Shown here in pieces: positions 1 to 7,142 of a stretch of DNA of 33,232 nt. The translations under genes and the position numbers were made by a program. Within the stretch, counting starts at the first letter, position 1; the number at the start of each line of letters is the position of its first letter. Origin of the DNA: Streptomyces mayonensis (GTDB lineage: Bacteria; Actinomycetota; Actinomycetes; Streptomycetales; Streptomycetaceae); NCBI RefSeq assembly GCF_018982965.1, contig NZ_JACBYP010000090.1, positions 1-33,232 of the forward strand, read 5' to 3'. Below the pieces are notes generated by a model, which saw nothing but the letters and a program-made list of their open reading frames with translations, was not told where the DNA came from and ran no database searches.

Positions 1-606
1 GGAGACGAGGCCCCCTCGCCTCCCCCGGCCTCCTCCTCTCCTACCGCCTCCTCTCCTCCCTCCTCCTCTCCTACCGCCTCCGCTTCCGCGCCCGGGGCGC
101 CCAGTGGGAGTGCCGCGCCGTCACGGCCGGGCGACGGCGTGCCCGCCGGGTTCCGCCGCTACGACGCGCCGGAGGGCTTCTCGGTCGCCCTGCCCGGGAC
201 GTGGCGGCGGCTGGACACCTCGCGGGTGCCGGGCAACGCGTACCGGGTGGTGTTCGGCGCCGCGGGCGATCCGCGTACCCTCGCGGTCACCCGCAGCAGC
301 CGGGTGGGCGCGGACCCGGTCGCGGTGTGGCGCGACGACGTCGAGCCCGGCCTGGCCCGCAGGGCGGGCTACCGGCGGATCGGCGAGATCCGGGCGACGA
401 CGTACCGGGGCCGGGAGGCGGCCGACATGGAGTGGGTCGTCCGGGACGACGGTGCCCGGGTCCGTACCTTCGGGCGCGGCTACCTCCTGGGCGGCGGGCG
501 CAGCTTCTCGCTGCGCTGGTCGACACCGGCCGGAGACTGGGACGACCGCGGCAACGAGCGGGCGCTCGCCGCGTTCCTCGCGACGTTCCGGGAGGAGCAG
601 GGCTGA
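1..606 (+). CDS. C-terminal fragment of a Ser/Pro/Thr-linked surface-type protein (possibly a Ser/Thr kinase tail)
   Basis: The reading frame is open from base 1, so the gene starts before the window. Its first ~45 codons are a low-complexity Ser/Pro/Thr/Ala linker. A globular domain follows from about base 139 (PAGFRRYDAPEGFSVALPGTW) to the TGA at 604-606. This layout, a disordered linker then a ~155-residue domain with a 'gF.v.vP.gW' beginning, is what I know from the extracytoplasmic tails of many Streptomyces Ser/Thr protein kinases and similar membrane-anchored proteins. The kinase and membrane segment would lie outside the window, so this is inference from the tail alone. The linker holds a 21-bp perfect repeat at 31-51 and 61-81. 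Confidence 0.6.
   Translation, partial: GDEAPSPPPASSSPTASSPPSSSPTASASAPGAPSGSAAPSRPGDGVPAGFRRYDAPEGFSVALPGTWRRLDTSRVPGNAYRVVFGAAGDPRTLAVTRSSRVGADPVAVWRDDVEPGLARRAGYRRIGEIRATTYRGREAADMEWVVRDDGARVRTFGRGYLLGGGRSFSLRWSTPAGDWDDRGNERALAAFLATFREEQG
31..81 (+). repeat. 21-bp in-frame repeat in the Ser/Pro/Thr linker
   Basis: Bases 31-51 and 61-81 are identical (TCCTCCTCTCC followed by TACCGCCTCC). They are 30 bp apart and both encode SSSPTAS in the frame of the first gene. This looks like in-frame expansion of a flexible linker. Confidence 0.8.
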
Positions 607-666
607 GTCCCCCGCGTACCGGGTGCACCGCCGTTTTCGCCGCGCCCGGGCGGGGACTCGGGCGTC

Positions 667-1638
667 ATGGTGCAAATCGGATACACGATGATGACCGAGC
701 AGGCCGGCCCCCGTGAGCTCGTCGGCCATCTGGTGCGGGCCGAGGAGGTGGGGTTCGACTTCTCGGTGACCTCGGACCACTACTTCCCGTGGCTGCGCGA
801 GCAGGGGCACTCTCCCTACGCGTGGAGCGTGCTCGGCGCGGCGGCCCAGGCGACGTCCCGCATCCCGCTGATGACGTATGTGACGTGCCCGACGTTCCGC
901 TACCACCCGGCGGTGGTGGCCCAGAAGGCGGCGACCCTGCAACTGCTGTCCGAGGGCCGGTTCCGGCTGGGGCTCGGCGCCGGTGAGAACCTGAACGAGC
1001 ACGTCGTGGGCGGCGGCTGGCCCTCCGCCGACGTGCGGCACGAGATGCTGCGGGAGGCCGTGGAGATCATCCGGGGTCTCTTCGGTGGCCGCCACGTCAA
1101 CCACCGCGGTACGCACTTCGGCGTGGAGTCGGCCCGGCTGTGGGACCTGCCCGAGACCGCGCCGCCCATCGGGATCGCCGTCTCCGGCGAGCAGTCCTGC
1201 AGGTTGGCGGGCGAGCTCGCCGACCTGGTGATCGCGACCGAGCCCAAGGCCGGGCTGGTGGAGTCCTTCGACCGGCACGGCGGCACCGGCAAGCCGCGCG
1301 TGGGCCAGCTGCCGGTGTCCTACGACCCCGACCGGAAGGCCGCGATCGAGCGGGCGCACGCGCAGTTCCGGTGGTTCGGCAACGGCTGGAAGGTCAACTC
1401 CGAACTGCCGCACCCGGACGCCTTCGACGCCGCGACGCAGTTCGTCACGCCGGACGACGTGGCCGGGTCGATCCCCTGCGGCGACGACCCGGACGCCTTC
1501 GTCGCGGCCGTACGCCCGTACGCCGAGGCGGGGTTCACCGAGATCGCCCTGGTGCAGATCGGCGGCGAGTCCCAACCGGCCTTCCTGGACTGGTCGGAGA
1601 AGACGCTGCTGCCGGCCCTGCGCGAGGCACTGGACTGA
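667..1638 (+). CDS. F420-dependent LLM-class oxidoreductase (TIGR03557-like)
   Basis: This 323-residue protein has the length and pattern of the luciferase-like (LLM) TIM-barrel oxidoreductases, in particular the F420-dependent group related to glucose-6-phosphate dehydrogenase. It opens with a first strand MVQIGYTMMTEQ. Later come the family signature around SDHYFPW (residues 36-42) and GAGENLNEH (about 104-112), which lies near the cofactor-binding face in this family. It is expected to be a cytoplasmic hydride-transfer enzyme using F420. The substrate cannot be told from sequence. The ATG at 667 lacks a strong ribosome-binding site but matches the family N-terminus. It follows the preceding gene by 60 bp and is followed by a repeat-rich gap. 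Confidence 0.88.
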   Translation: MVQIGYTMMTEQAGPRELVGHLVRAEEVGFDFSVTSDHYFPWLREQGHSPYAWSVLGAAAQATSRIPLMTYVTCPTFRYHPAVVAQKAATLQLLSEGRFRLGLGAGENLNEHVVGGGWPSADVRHEMLREAVEIIRGLFGGRHVNHRGTHFGVESARLWDLPETAPPIGIAVSGEQSCRLAGELADLVIATEPKAGLVESFDRHGGTGKPRVGQLPVSYDPDRKAAIERAHAQFRWFGNGWKVNSELPHPDAFDAATQFVTPDDVAGSIPCGDDPDAFVAAVRPYAEAGFTEIALVQIGGESQPAFLDWSEKTLLPALREALD

Positions 1639-1688
1639 CACGGGGCGCTGGACCGCACGCGGCGCGAGTGGGCGTACCCCGGGAGCAC

Positions 1689-1744
1689 GGACCGGACCCG
1701 GGGCGCACATACCGAACCCGGCACGGACGGACCGGACCCGGGGC
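1689..1744 (+). repeat. Direct repeat GGACCGGACCCGGGGC, two copies
   Basis: The 16-mer occurs at 1689-1704 and again at 1729-1744, with a decayed third copy (ACCGAACCCGGC) between them. It lies in the 195-bp gap after the LLM oxidoreductase and upstream of the SsgA-like promoter. No function is assigned. Confidence 0.65.
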
Positions 1745-1775
1745 AGGCGGGCGGGCGAATCACCCGTCCGCCTGA

Positions 1776-1799
1776 GCATCTTGGCCCCGCGCGGGGTAC
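1776..1799 (+). promoter_or_regulatory. Candidate SigB/SigL-type promoter of the SsgA-like gene
   Basis: GCAT at 1776-1779 is followed by 14 nt and then GGGTAC at 1794-1799. This fits the Streptomyces SigB-family consensus GNNT-N14-16-GGGTAY. It would start transcription about 28 bases before the GTG at 1834. The same architecture precedes the sigma-factor and ATP-binding-protein genes in this window. Confidence 0.5.
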
Positions 1800-1833
1800 T
1801 AGAGGGATCTACGTCCGTCCCGCTGGAGGCCCC

Positions 1834-2262
1834 GTGAACGCACGTGTGCACAAGACCCTGGTCGTGCAGCTCCAGGCGGGCGACACCGCCGACCGCTTCC
1901 CGGTGCTCGCCCACTTCGGCTACGACGCGGCCGACCCGTTCGCCCTCACCGTGGTCTTCTGCCACGACGGACGGGTGCTGGCCCGCTGGACGCTGGACCG
2001 GGAGATGGTCGGCGAGGGCCTCGCCCGCCCGGTCGGTACCGGGGACGTGCGGCTGCGGCCCGAATCGCGGGGCATGTGGAACGAGTTGCGCGTCGAACTG
2101 CTCGGCGACGACCGCTCCGACGGGGAACGCCACCGCGCCGTGGTGTTCGTGTGGGCCGCCGCCGTCGAGGCCTTCCTGCGCGAGACGCACGCGGTGGTCG
2201 CGCCGGGCGAGGAGGAGGTCGCCGTCGACGACTTCCTGGCGGCGCTGGCGGCCGAGGGCTGA
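1834..2262 (+). CDS. SsgA-like sporulation/cell-division protein (SALP)
   Basis: The 142-residue product has the hallmark of the SsgA-like protein family of actinomycetes. The motif FGYDAADPFALTVVF (about residues 28-42) is followed by a helper segment WTLDREMVGEGLARPVGTGDVRL. In characterised family members these small proteins steer septum placement, septal cell-wall growth and autolytic spore separation, often with MreB, FtsZ-ring and cell-wall partners. Which paralogue this is cannot be said. It is not obviously SsgA or SsgB, because its C-terminus (about 115-142) is acidic and divergent. The GTG at 1834 has GGAGG six bases upstream. A SigB-type promoter candidate at 1776-1799 suggests stress-linked expression. 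Confidence 0.85.
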   Translation: MNARVHKTLVVQLQAGDTADRFPVLAHFGYDAADPFALTVVFCHDGRVLARWTLDREMVGEGLARPVGTGDVRLRPESRGMWNELRVELLGDDRSDGERHRAVVFVWAAAVEAFLRETHAVVAPGEEEVAVDDFLAALAAEG

Positions 2263-2271
2263 GCGGCCGCG

Positions 2272-2775
2272 TCAGCGGGCGGTGTGGCGGCGCCGGGTCC
2301 ACAGCGGGATCCCGAACCAGCACAGCAGGTACCAGAACACCACGCCCGTCACCAGGTAGGGCACGAAGCCGTCGTGGGTCGCGACGCGCAGGATCAGCAG
2401 CAGCGAGCAGGCCGTGGTGGCGAGCAGCAGCACCAGGCCGAGCACGGTCAGCCGGGACGCCCAGCGCACCGCCTGGGGCTTGACCCGTCGCCCGGAGACG
2501 AGGCGGTGCAGGGACACCGGCCCGATCAGGGCTCCGGTGGTGACGGCCCCGAGGACCACCGTGATCAGGTAGATCGTCTGGTCGGTGTCGGACAGGCTCT
2601 CGTACTTGGGCTGGAACACGACCGTGAGCAGGAAGCCGAAGAGGATCTGGACACCCATCTGCGCGACGCGTACCTCCTGGATGAGCTCCGTCCACATCCG
2701 GTCGGCGCGCTCCTCCTCGGTCTCGTTGCGCCCCCTGCGCCGGCCTCCGTCCTCCGCCGTGCCCGAGTTGCTCAC
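2272..2775 (-). CDS. DUF6328-family four-helix membrane protein
   Basis: This 167-residue protein has an acidic/basic cytoplasmic N-terminus (about 1-28) containing the NETEEERADRMWTELIQEVRVAQMG segment typical of DUF6328. Four hydrophobic segments follow: LFGFLLTVVFQ, TIYLITVVLGAVTTGALI, LTVLGLVLLLATTACSLLL and VPYLVTGVVFWYLLCWFGIPLW. The family is common in actinomycetes and has no established function; membership rests on my recognition of this pattern. It is convergent with the SsgA-like gene (10-bp gap) and divergent from the small gene at 2927. Confidence 0.8.
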   Translation of the reverse strand: MSNSGTAEDGGRRRGRNETEEERADRMWTELIQEVRVAQMGVQILFGFLLTVVFQPKYESLSDTDQTIYLITVVLGAVTTGALIGPVSLHRLVSGRRVKPQAVRWASRLTVLGLVLLLATTACSLLLILRVATHDGFVPYLVTGVVFWYLLCWFGIPLWTRRRHTAR

Positions 2776-2861
2776 CCTGTCCTCCCGGTGGCCGTCCGTG
2801 CGTCCCTCTCCCAGTTCCCGGGATCCCCGCTTCCAGACGCCCCGCGGGGGCGGCGACGCCC

Positions 2862-2887
2862 GGTTTGGGTGATCGGGAGGCGGTTAC
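2862..2887 (+). promoter_or_regulatory. Weak SigB-type promoter candidate upstream of the 2927 gene
   Basis: GTTT at 2862-2865, a 16-nt gap and GGTTAC at 2882-2887 match GNNT-N14-16-GGGTAY with one mismatch in the -10. The spacing to the ATG at 2927 is sensible. It is weaker than the three GGGTAC sites elsewhere in the window. Confidence 0.3.
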
Positions 2888-2926
2888 ACGGGCCGGGACC
2901 GACCGAGGCGCAGGGAGGTACGGAGC

Positions 2927-3274
2927 ATGTCCGACACTCAGCTCACCGTGACGCTCAGTGGCGGTGGGATCGGGGACGCGCGAGCGATCGTGCACGCGCT
3001 GGAAGGGGTCTTCGGCGCACCCGACGGCCTGCCGGCCGACGACCGGGCGACGGTGCGCACCGCGACGTTCGACTCCCCGTCCGAGCCGCAGGCGTCCCCG
3101 GCGGGGCGCGGGGCCGCGGCCGCGCTGTCGGCGCCGGTGACGGTCACCGTGCAGGGCACGCCGCAGGCCGTCGAAGCGGCGAGCGAGACGCTCACGCGCG
3201 CCTTCGCCACGCGTGACGAGGGGGCGGCCGCCGGCGACCAGGAGCGCGAGAGGCAGCTGCTCCTGGTGCCGTGA
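2927..3274 (+). CDS. Small hypothetical protein
   Basis: The 115-residue product is not recognised. It begins with a beta-strand-like QLTVTLSGGGIGDARAIVHALEGVFG (strand, glycine turn, helix). A second similar unit, VTVTVQGTPQAVEAASETLTRAF, lies near residues 68-90, so the protein may fold as two strand-helix units. It ends in a charged tail (DQERERQLLLVP). The N-terminal half has a loose resemblance to small effector-associated domains of actinomycetes, but not enough to name it. The ATG has GGGAGG and CGGAG upstream. It is convergent with the aldo/keto reductase. Confidence 0.65.
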   Translation: MSDTQLTVTLSGGGIGDARAIVHALEGVFGAPDGLPADDRATVRTATFDSPSEPQASPAGRGAAAALSAPVTVTVQGTPQAVEAASETLTRAFATRDEGAAAGDQERERQLLLVP

Positions 3275-3291
3275 GACGGCCGCCCGCCGTC
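3275..3291. terminator. Short hairpin between convergent genes
   Basis: GACGGC (3275-3280), a 5-nt loop, then GCCGTC (3286-3291). It sits directly after the stop of the 2927 gene and before the 3' end of the reductase at 3306. It could serve both strands, but the stem is only six pairs. Confidence 0.35.
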
Positions 3292-3305
3292 GCGGGCGCG
3301 ACCGC

Positions 3306-4289
3306 CTACCAGCGGCTCTCGACCTGGTCCTTGATCCGGCGGTCGTAGAGGTCGCGGACGGCCGCGAGGGTCTGCCCGGACAGCTCCGGCAGCCGGGCGG
3401 CCTCCGTGTTGGCGCGTGCCTGTGCGGGCGTGCGGGCGCCGGGGATCACCGTGGTCACTCCGGGCTGCTGGACGATCCAGCGCAGTGCCAGCTGGGCCGG
3501 GGTGTATCCCTCGGGGGCGAGCGCGGCGAACTCCGCGGCGGCCTCGACGCCGGTGGCGAAGTCGACGCCGGAGAAGGTCTCGCCCTGGTCGAAGGCCTCG
3601 CCGTGCCGGTTGAAGTTCCGGTGGTCGTTCGCCGCGAAGACCGTGTCGCCGGTGTACTTGCCGGACAGCAGGCCGGAGGCGAGCGGTACCCGGGCGATGA
3701 TGCCGACGCCCGCCTCCCGGGCGGCCGGCAGGACCTCGCGCAGCGGCTTCATGCGGAACGGGTTGAGGATGATCTGGACGCTCGCGACGCCCGGCCGCGC
3801 GATCGCGGTGAGCGCCTCGGCGCAGGTCTCGACGCTGACGCCGTACGCGGCGACGCGCTCCTCCTCGACGAGGGTGTCCAGGGCGTCGAACACCTCGTCG
3901 GTGGAGTAGACGGGCGTCGGCGGGCAGTGCAGCTGCACGAGGTCGAGACGGTCGACGCCGAGGTTGCGGCGTGAACGGTCGTTCCACTCCCGGAAGTTGT
4001 CCAGTACGTAGTTCTGCGGGATCTGGTCGACCCGGCGGCCCATCTTGGTGGCGACCAGCACGTGCAGGTCGGGGCGGCCCGCGAGGAAGGCCGCGATGGT
4101 CTGCTCGCTGCGTCCGTCGCCGTAGACGTCGGCGGTGTCGAAGAAGGTCACCCCCGACTCGGCCGCCGCCTCCAGGACCGCGAGGGCCTCCTTGTCGTCG
4201 ACGTCTCCCCAGTCGGCGCCCAGTTGCCAGGTGCCGAGGCCGACCACCGACGCGTGCTGGTCCGACCTGTCGAAAGTGCGCTCGTCCAT
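3306..4289 (-). CDS. Aldo/keto reductase (NADPH-dependent)
   Basis: The 327-residue (beta/alpha)8 protein shows the aldo/keto reductase catalytic tetrad: Asp51 and Tyr56 (FFDTADVYGDGRSE), Lys82 (VATKMG) and His121 (LVQLHCPP). The C-terminal half carries the usual NADPH-binding segment (QQPGVTTVIPGARTPAQARANTEA). Family members reduce aldehydes, ketones or sugar-derived carbonyls in the cytoplasm. The substrate here is unknown. Only four bases separate its ATG from the stop of the upstream FAD monooxygenase, so the two are very likely co-transcribed and translationally coupled. No strong ribosome-binding site precedes it, consistent with coupling. Confidence 0.9.
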   Translation of the reverse strand: MDERTFDRSDQHASVVGLGTWQLGADWGDVDDKEALAVLEAAAESGVTFFDTADVYGDGRSEQTIAAFLAGRPDLHVLVATKMGRRVDQIPQNYVLDNFREWNDRSRRNLGVDRLDLVQLHCPPTPVYSTDEVFDALDTLVEEERVAAYGVSVETCAEALTAIARPGVASVQIILNPFRMKPLREVLPAAREAGVGIIARVPLASGLLSGKYTGDTVFAANDHRNFNRHGEAFDQGETFSGVDFATGVEAAAEFAALAPEGYTPAQLALRWIVQQPGVTTVIPGARTPAQARANTEAARLPELSGQTLAAVRDLYDRRIKDQVESRW

Positions 4290-4293
4290 GGCG

Positions 4294-5583
4294 TCAGTCT
4301 GTCATGCGCCGGTCGGTCGTCCGCCGTGCCCCGGTACCGCGCGGGGACGACCCTTCCGGCTCCGGCCGGTGCGCGGCGGCGAGCGTGCGGGCCTGTGCCG
4401 CCCGCGCCAGCCGGGGGCCGAGCCTGCGCTTGAGCCGGCGCAGTACCTCCAGCCGGCTCACCGCCCGGTCCACGCGGTGGTACAGGCGGGGCGGGACGTA
4501 CGGCAGCAGGGGCGAGTGGCGCTGTCCGAGCAGGTCGAACATCGTCTGCGGGGGGAGGTGGATGTAGCGGGGCAGGTTCTCGTACCACTGGGCGCTGTGC
4601 CGGGCGGCGCTCTGCACCGGCAGCAGGGCGGCCCGGCGTTCGCGCTCGTAGTGGGCGAGGGCGTCCGGGACGCTGTCCCGTTCGCGCAGGGCCGCGGCCA
4701 GCGCCATGGCGTCCTCCAGGGCGAGCGTGGTGCCGGCGCCGATGGAGTAGTGCGTGGTGTGGGCGGCGTCCCCGAGCAGGACCAGGTTGTCCCTGGACCA
4801 GGTGCGGTTGGTGACGGTGCGGAAGGTCTGCCACGGGGCGGCGGCACGGCCCGCGGACCGGGCGGTGAGCGGGTGTCCGTCCAGGACGCCGGCGAACACC
4901 TTCTCCAGCAGGACCAGTCCTTCGGCCTCGTCGGCCCGGTCCAGCCCGAGGCCCCGCCAGGTCTCGGGTGCGCACTCGACGACGCAGGTGCTGCCGCCGG
5001 GTCCGAAGCCGTAGCCGTACGCCCAGATCCACCCGTGGCCGGTCTCGGCGAAGGCGAAGGTGAAGGCGTCGAAGACCTTGGGGGTGCCGAGCCACAGGTA
5101 GTGGTTGCGGCCGTGTGTGATCCCGGTGCCGAAGTGGGCGGCGTGGCGGGTGCGCAGCGCGCTGCCCGCGCCGTCGGCCGCGACCACGAGATCGGCGGCG
5201 GGCGGGGCGTCGCCGGTGATCCGGTGCTCGTGGCGCAGGTCCACGCCGAGGGAGCGGGCGCGGGCGGCGAGGATCTCCAGGAGCCGGTGGCGGCCGATGC
5301 CGAAGCCCTCGTCGCCGCGGTGCCGGGTGGACAGGTCTCCTACGTGGGCGACGCCGTCCCGCCAGCGCACGGAGTGCTCCAGAACGGCGCGGGCCGACTC
5401 GGGGTCGTGTTCGCGCAGGCGGTCGAGGAGTCCGCCCCAGTAGGTGACGCCCCAGCCGTAGGTGGAGCCCTCCGGGTCGCGTTCGTGGACGGTGATGTCG
5501 TGGGACGGGTCCTGCAGTTTCAGCAGGATCGACAGGTACAGGCCGGCGGGCCCGCCGCCGACGCAGGCGACCTTCACGCGCAC
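4294..5583 (-). CDS. FAD-dependent aromatic monooxygenase
   Basis: This 429-residue protein is a group A flavoprotein monooxygenase. It has the N-terminal Rossmann motif VGGGPAGLYLS (about 8-18), an ERDPEGSTYGWGV segment (34-46), the mid-protein DG motif at VVAADGAGSALR (133-143), and the flavin/ribityl motif GDAAHTTHYSIGAGT (271-285). The 'gWGVtyw' stretch is typical of the subgroup that includes salicylyl-CoA 5-hydroxylase, anthraniloyl-CoA monooxygenase and VioC/VioD-like enzymes. Hydroxylation of an aromatic, possibly CoA-linked, substrate is therefore likely. The basic C-terminal tail from about residue 360 is variable. GTG at 5583 is preceded by a possible leaderless -10 (TATGCA). It leads a two-gene operon with the aldo/keto reductase. 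Confidence 0.85.
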   Translation of the reverse strand: MRVKVACVGGGPAGLYLSILLKLQDPSHDITVHERDPEGSTYGWGVTYWGGLLDRLREHDPESARAVLEHSVRWRDGVAHVGDLSTRHRGDEGFGIGRHRLLEILAARARSLGVDLRHEHRITGDAPPAADLVVAADGAGSALRTRHAAHFGTGITHGRNHYLWLGTPKVFDAFTFAFAETGHGWIWAYGYGFGPGGSTCVVECAPETWRGLGLDRADEAEGLVLLEKVFAGVLDGHPLTARSAGRAAAPWQTFRTVTNRTWSRDNLVLLGDAAHTTHYSIGAGTTLALEDAMALAAALRERDSVPDALAHYERERRAALLPVQSAARHSAQWYENLPRYIHLPPQTMFDLLGQRHSPLLPYVPPRLYHRVDRAVSRLEVLRRLKRRLGPRLARAAQARTLAAAHRPEPEGSSPRGTGARRTTDRRMTD

Positions 5584-5616
5584 CCCAGATGCATACTCGT
5601 AGTGACATTACGCGCC
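5584..5616 (-). promoter_or_regulatory. Possible leaderless promoter of the FAD monooxygenase operon
   Basis: On the minus strand TATGCA lies six bases before the GTG start at 5583, the spacing seen in leaderless Streptomyces transcripts. No good Shine-Dalgarno is present. The upstream half-palindrome CGTAGTGACATTACG (plus strand, about 5598-5612) overlaps where the -35 would be and could be a regulator site. Both readings are weak. Confidence 0.3.
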
Positions 5617-5682
5617 TTCACGCGTACGCACAGTAGCAACGAGAGGTGGTCCCGCCGCGCTATACGGCCGGGGCCGGGCGGT

Positions 5683-6384
5683 TCATCCGGCGGCCGCCGT
5701 ACGGCACTCGGGGTGGCCCCAGCCCTGGTCGTTCTTGGCGATGGACTCGCCCGCCGCGTAGGAACGGCCGCACAGGCAGCGTCCCGGGAACTTCGCCTTG
5801 ATGGTGCGCGCGGAGGAGCCGCCGCCCTTGCGGGCCGTGTTCGACGCGCGCCGGGGTGCCTTGCGGGCCGCCGGTACGTCGGGGGCGGGCGGCGGCTCCG
5901 GGGAGCCGAGGGCGCTGCCCGCGGGCTCCTGGGCCACGGCCGCCCGGCTGGCCGCGCGGTCGGCGAAGTCGTTGAGCCGGTCGCCGTCGACCTGGTGGGC
6001 GGGTACGTAGCGGAACTCGACGGAGCGGCCCCCGAGCAGTTCGTCGATGCGCACGACCAGGTCCCGGTTGGCGACGGGCTTGCCCGCGGACGTCTTCCAG
6101 CCGTTGCGCTTCCAGCCCGGCAGCCAGGTGGTGACGGCCTTCATCGCGTACTGGGAATCCATCCGCACCTCGAGCGGCACGTCGGGGTCGGTGGAGGCCA
6201 GCAGGCGTTCCAGGGCCGTGAGTTCGGCGATGTTGTTGGTGGCCCGGCCGAGCGGGCCCGCCTCCCAGTGCACCGGGCTCTCGGTCGCGTCGGCCACCAC
6301 CCAGGCCCAGCCGGCCGGACCCGGGTTTCCCTTCGAAGCCCCGTCGCACGCGGCCACCACACGTTCACGCATGCGCCCGATCAT
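5683..6384 (-). CDS. rnhA: Ribonuclease HI with C-terminal Cys/His tail
   Basis: Residues 9-150 form a complete RNase HI domain that cuts the RNA strand of RNA-DNA hybrids. The catalytic residues are present: Asp14 (CDGASKGNPGPAGW), Glu54 (NNIAELTAL), Asp76 (RMDSQYAM), His130 (VPAHQVDGD) and Asp142 (LNDFAD). After a Pro/Ala/Arg-rich linker, residues about 203-230 form a small unit with CLC, a conserved Gly/Trp and HPEC (RCLCGRSYAAGES... GWGHPEC). This could bind zinc and help grip nucleic acid. E. coli RNase HI, at about 155 residues, lacks this tail. The start could also be the ATG at 6372; the two differ by four residues. Confidence 0.9.
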   Translation of the reverse strand: MIGRMRERVVAACDGASKGNPGPAGWAWVVADATESPVHWEAGPLGRATNNIAELTALERLLASTDPDVPLEVRMDSQYAMKAVTTWLPGWKRNGWKTSAGKPVANRDLVVRIDELLGGRSVEFRYVPAHQVDGDRLNDFADRAASRAAVAQEPAGSALGSPEPPPAPDVPAARKAPRRASNTARKGGGSSARTIKAKFPGRCLCGRSYAAGESIAKNDQGWGHPECRTAAAG

Positions 6385-6423
6385 GCCATGGCCCGGTGGG
6401 CTGTCCGGACGCCGGTGGTGCGC

Positions 6424-6906
6424 TCACTGTCCGGCGTACGCGCGCTCCAGCTCGGCGATGTCGAGCTTGCCCATCGACATCATGGCCCGGTTGGCGCGGG
6501 CCACCCTGGCGGGGTCCGGGTCGCGGAACATCTCCTCCAGCCTGCCGGGGACGACCTGCCAGGACACCCCGAACCGGTCCTTGAGCCAGCCGCAGGGACC
6601 TTCCGTGCCGCCGTCCTCGGTCAGCCGGGCCCAGTAGTGGTCGACCTCCTCCTGGTCCTCGCAGGTGATCTGGAAGGAGACCGCCTCGTTGAAGGTGAAC
6701 TCGGGACCGCCGTTGAGTGCGACGAACTTCTGGCCGTTGGCCGTGAACTCGACGGTGAGGACGGTGCCGGCGGGCCGGTGTCCTCCCTCGGGGTAGCGGG
6801 CGACGGCGCCGAGGGCGGAGTTCTTGAAGAGCGAGACGTAGAACCGGGCGGCCTCCTCGGCCTCGCCGTCGAACCAGAGACACGTGGTGAATCCGTCGGT
6901 GCTCAT
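6424..6906 (-). CDS. VOC-family (PhnB-like) protein
   Basis: The 160-residue product starts STDGFTTCLWFDGEAEEAARFYVSLF, the pattern of PhnB/3-demethylubiquinone methyltransferase-like members of the vicinal-oxygen-chelate fold. It continues with TVEFTANGQKFVALNGGPEF and GWLKDRFGVSWQVVP. Members of this group are small metal-binding or ligand-binding proteins, mostly without proven activity. I chose the ATG at 6906 because AGGAGG lies five bases upstream of it. A start 33 bases further upstream has no such site and would place the AGGAGG inside the gene. Confidence 0.85.
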   Translation of the reverse strand: MSTDGFTTCLWFDGEAEEAARFYVSLFKNSALGAVARYPEGGHRPAGTVLTVEFTANGQKFVALNGGPEFTFNEAVSFQITCEDQEEVDHYWARLTEDGGTEGPCGWLKDRFGVSWQVVPGRLEEMFRDPDPARVARANRAMMSMGKLDIAELERAYAGQ

Positions 6907-6995
6907 GACTGCCTCCTGGGTGTGGAACTCGGTCACCACTGTCGACCGGTGCGGGCCGCGGAACTCATCGGTGTCCGGGCGGCGGGATCCTCCGG

Positions 6996-7027
6996 CTCTG
7001 CCCGTGGCGAATCTGCCGCGGGCAGAG
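6996..7027. promoter_or_regulatory. Perfect 9-bp inverted repeat upstream of clpP3 (candidate regulator site)
   Basis: CTCTGCCCG at 6996-7004 and its exact reverse complement CGGGCAGAG at 7019-7027 flank a 14-nt gap, ending 115 bases before clpP3. The arms are almost two helical turns apart. PopR activates the clpP3-clpP4 operon in S. lividans, so this is the best candidate for its binding site here. That assignment is inference. Confidence 0.4.
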
Positions 7028-7032
7028 AAGTC

Positions 7033-7086
7033 CCCGCCCGGGGCACGGGCGGGCCGAGAGTGGAGAAGCCGGCGGCGCGACCGCCG
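7033..7086. promoter_or_regulatory. Two hairpins in the clpP3 leader
   Basis: CCCGCCCG (7033-7040) pairs with CGGGCGGG (7046-7053) across a 5-nt loop. CGGCGG (7070-7075) pairs with CCGCCG (7081-7086), also across 5 nt. They may be leader RNA structures or end transcription arriving from upstream. After them comes the short A/T-richer repeat ACTCGCTACTCGCTACTC just before the ribosome-binding site. Confidence 0.4.
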
Positions 7087-7142
7087 CGCACCACCCCGCG
7101 ATTCCTCACTACTCGCTACTCGCTACTCGACAAGGAGTGCCG

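Noticed and set aside
121..2190. 689-codon minus-strand frame over the first three genes
   Set aside because: It is antisense to well-supported genes; its translation is rich in repeated Gly/Arg/Pro blocks and has no recognisable domain.
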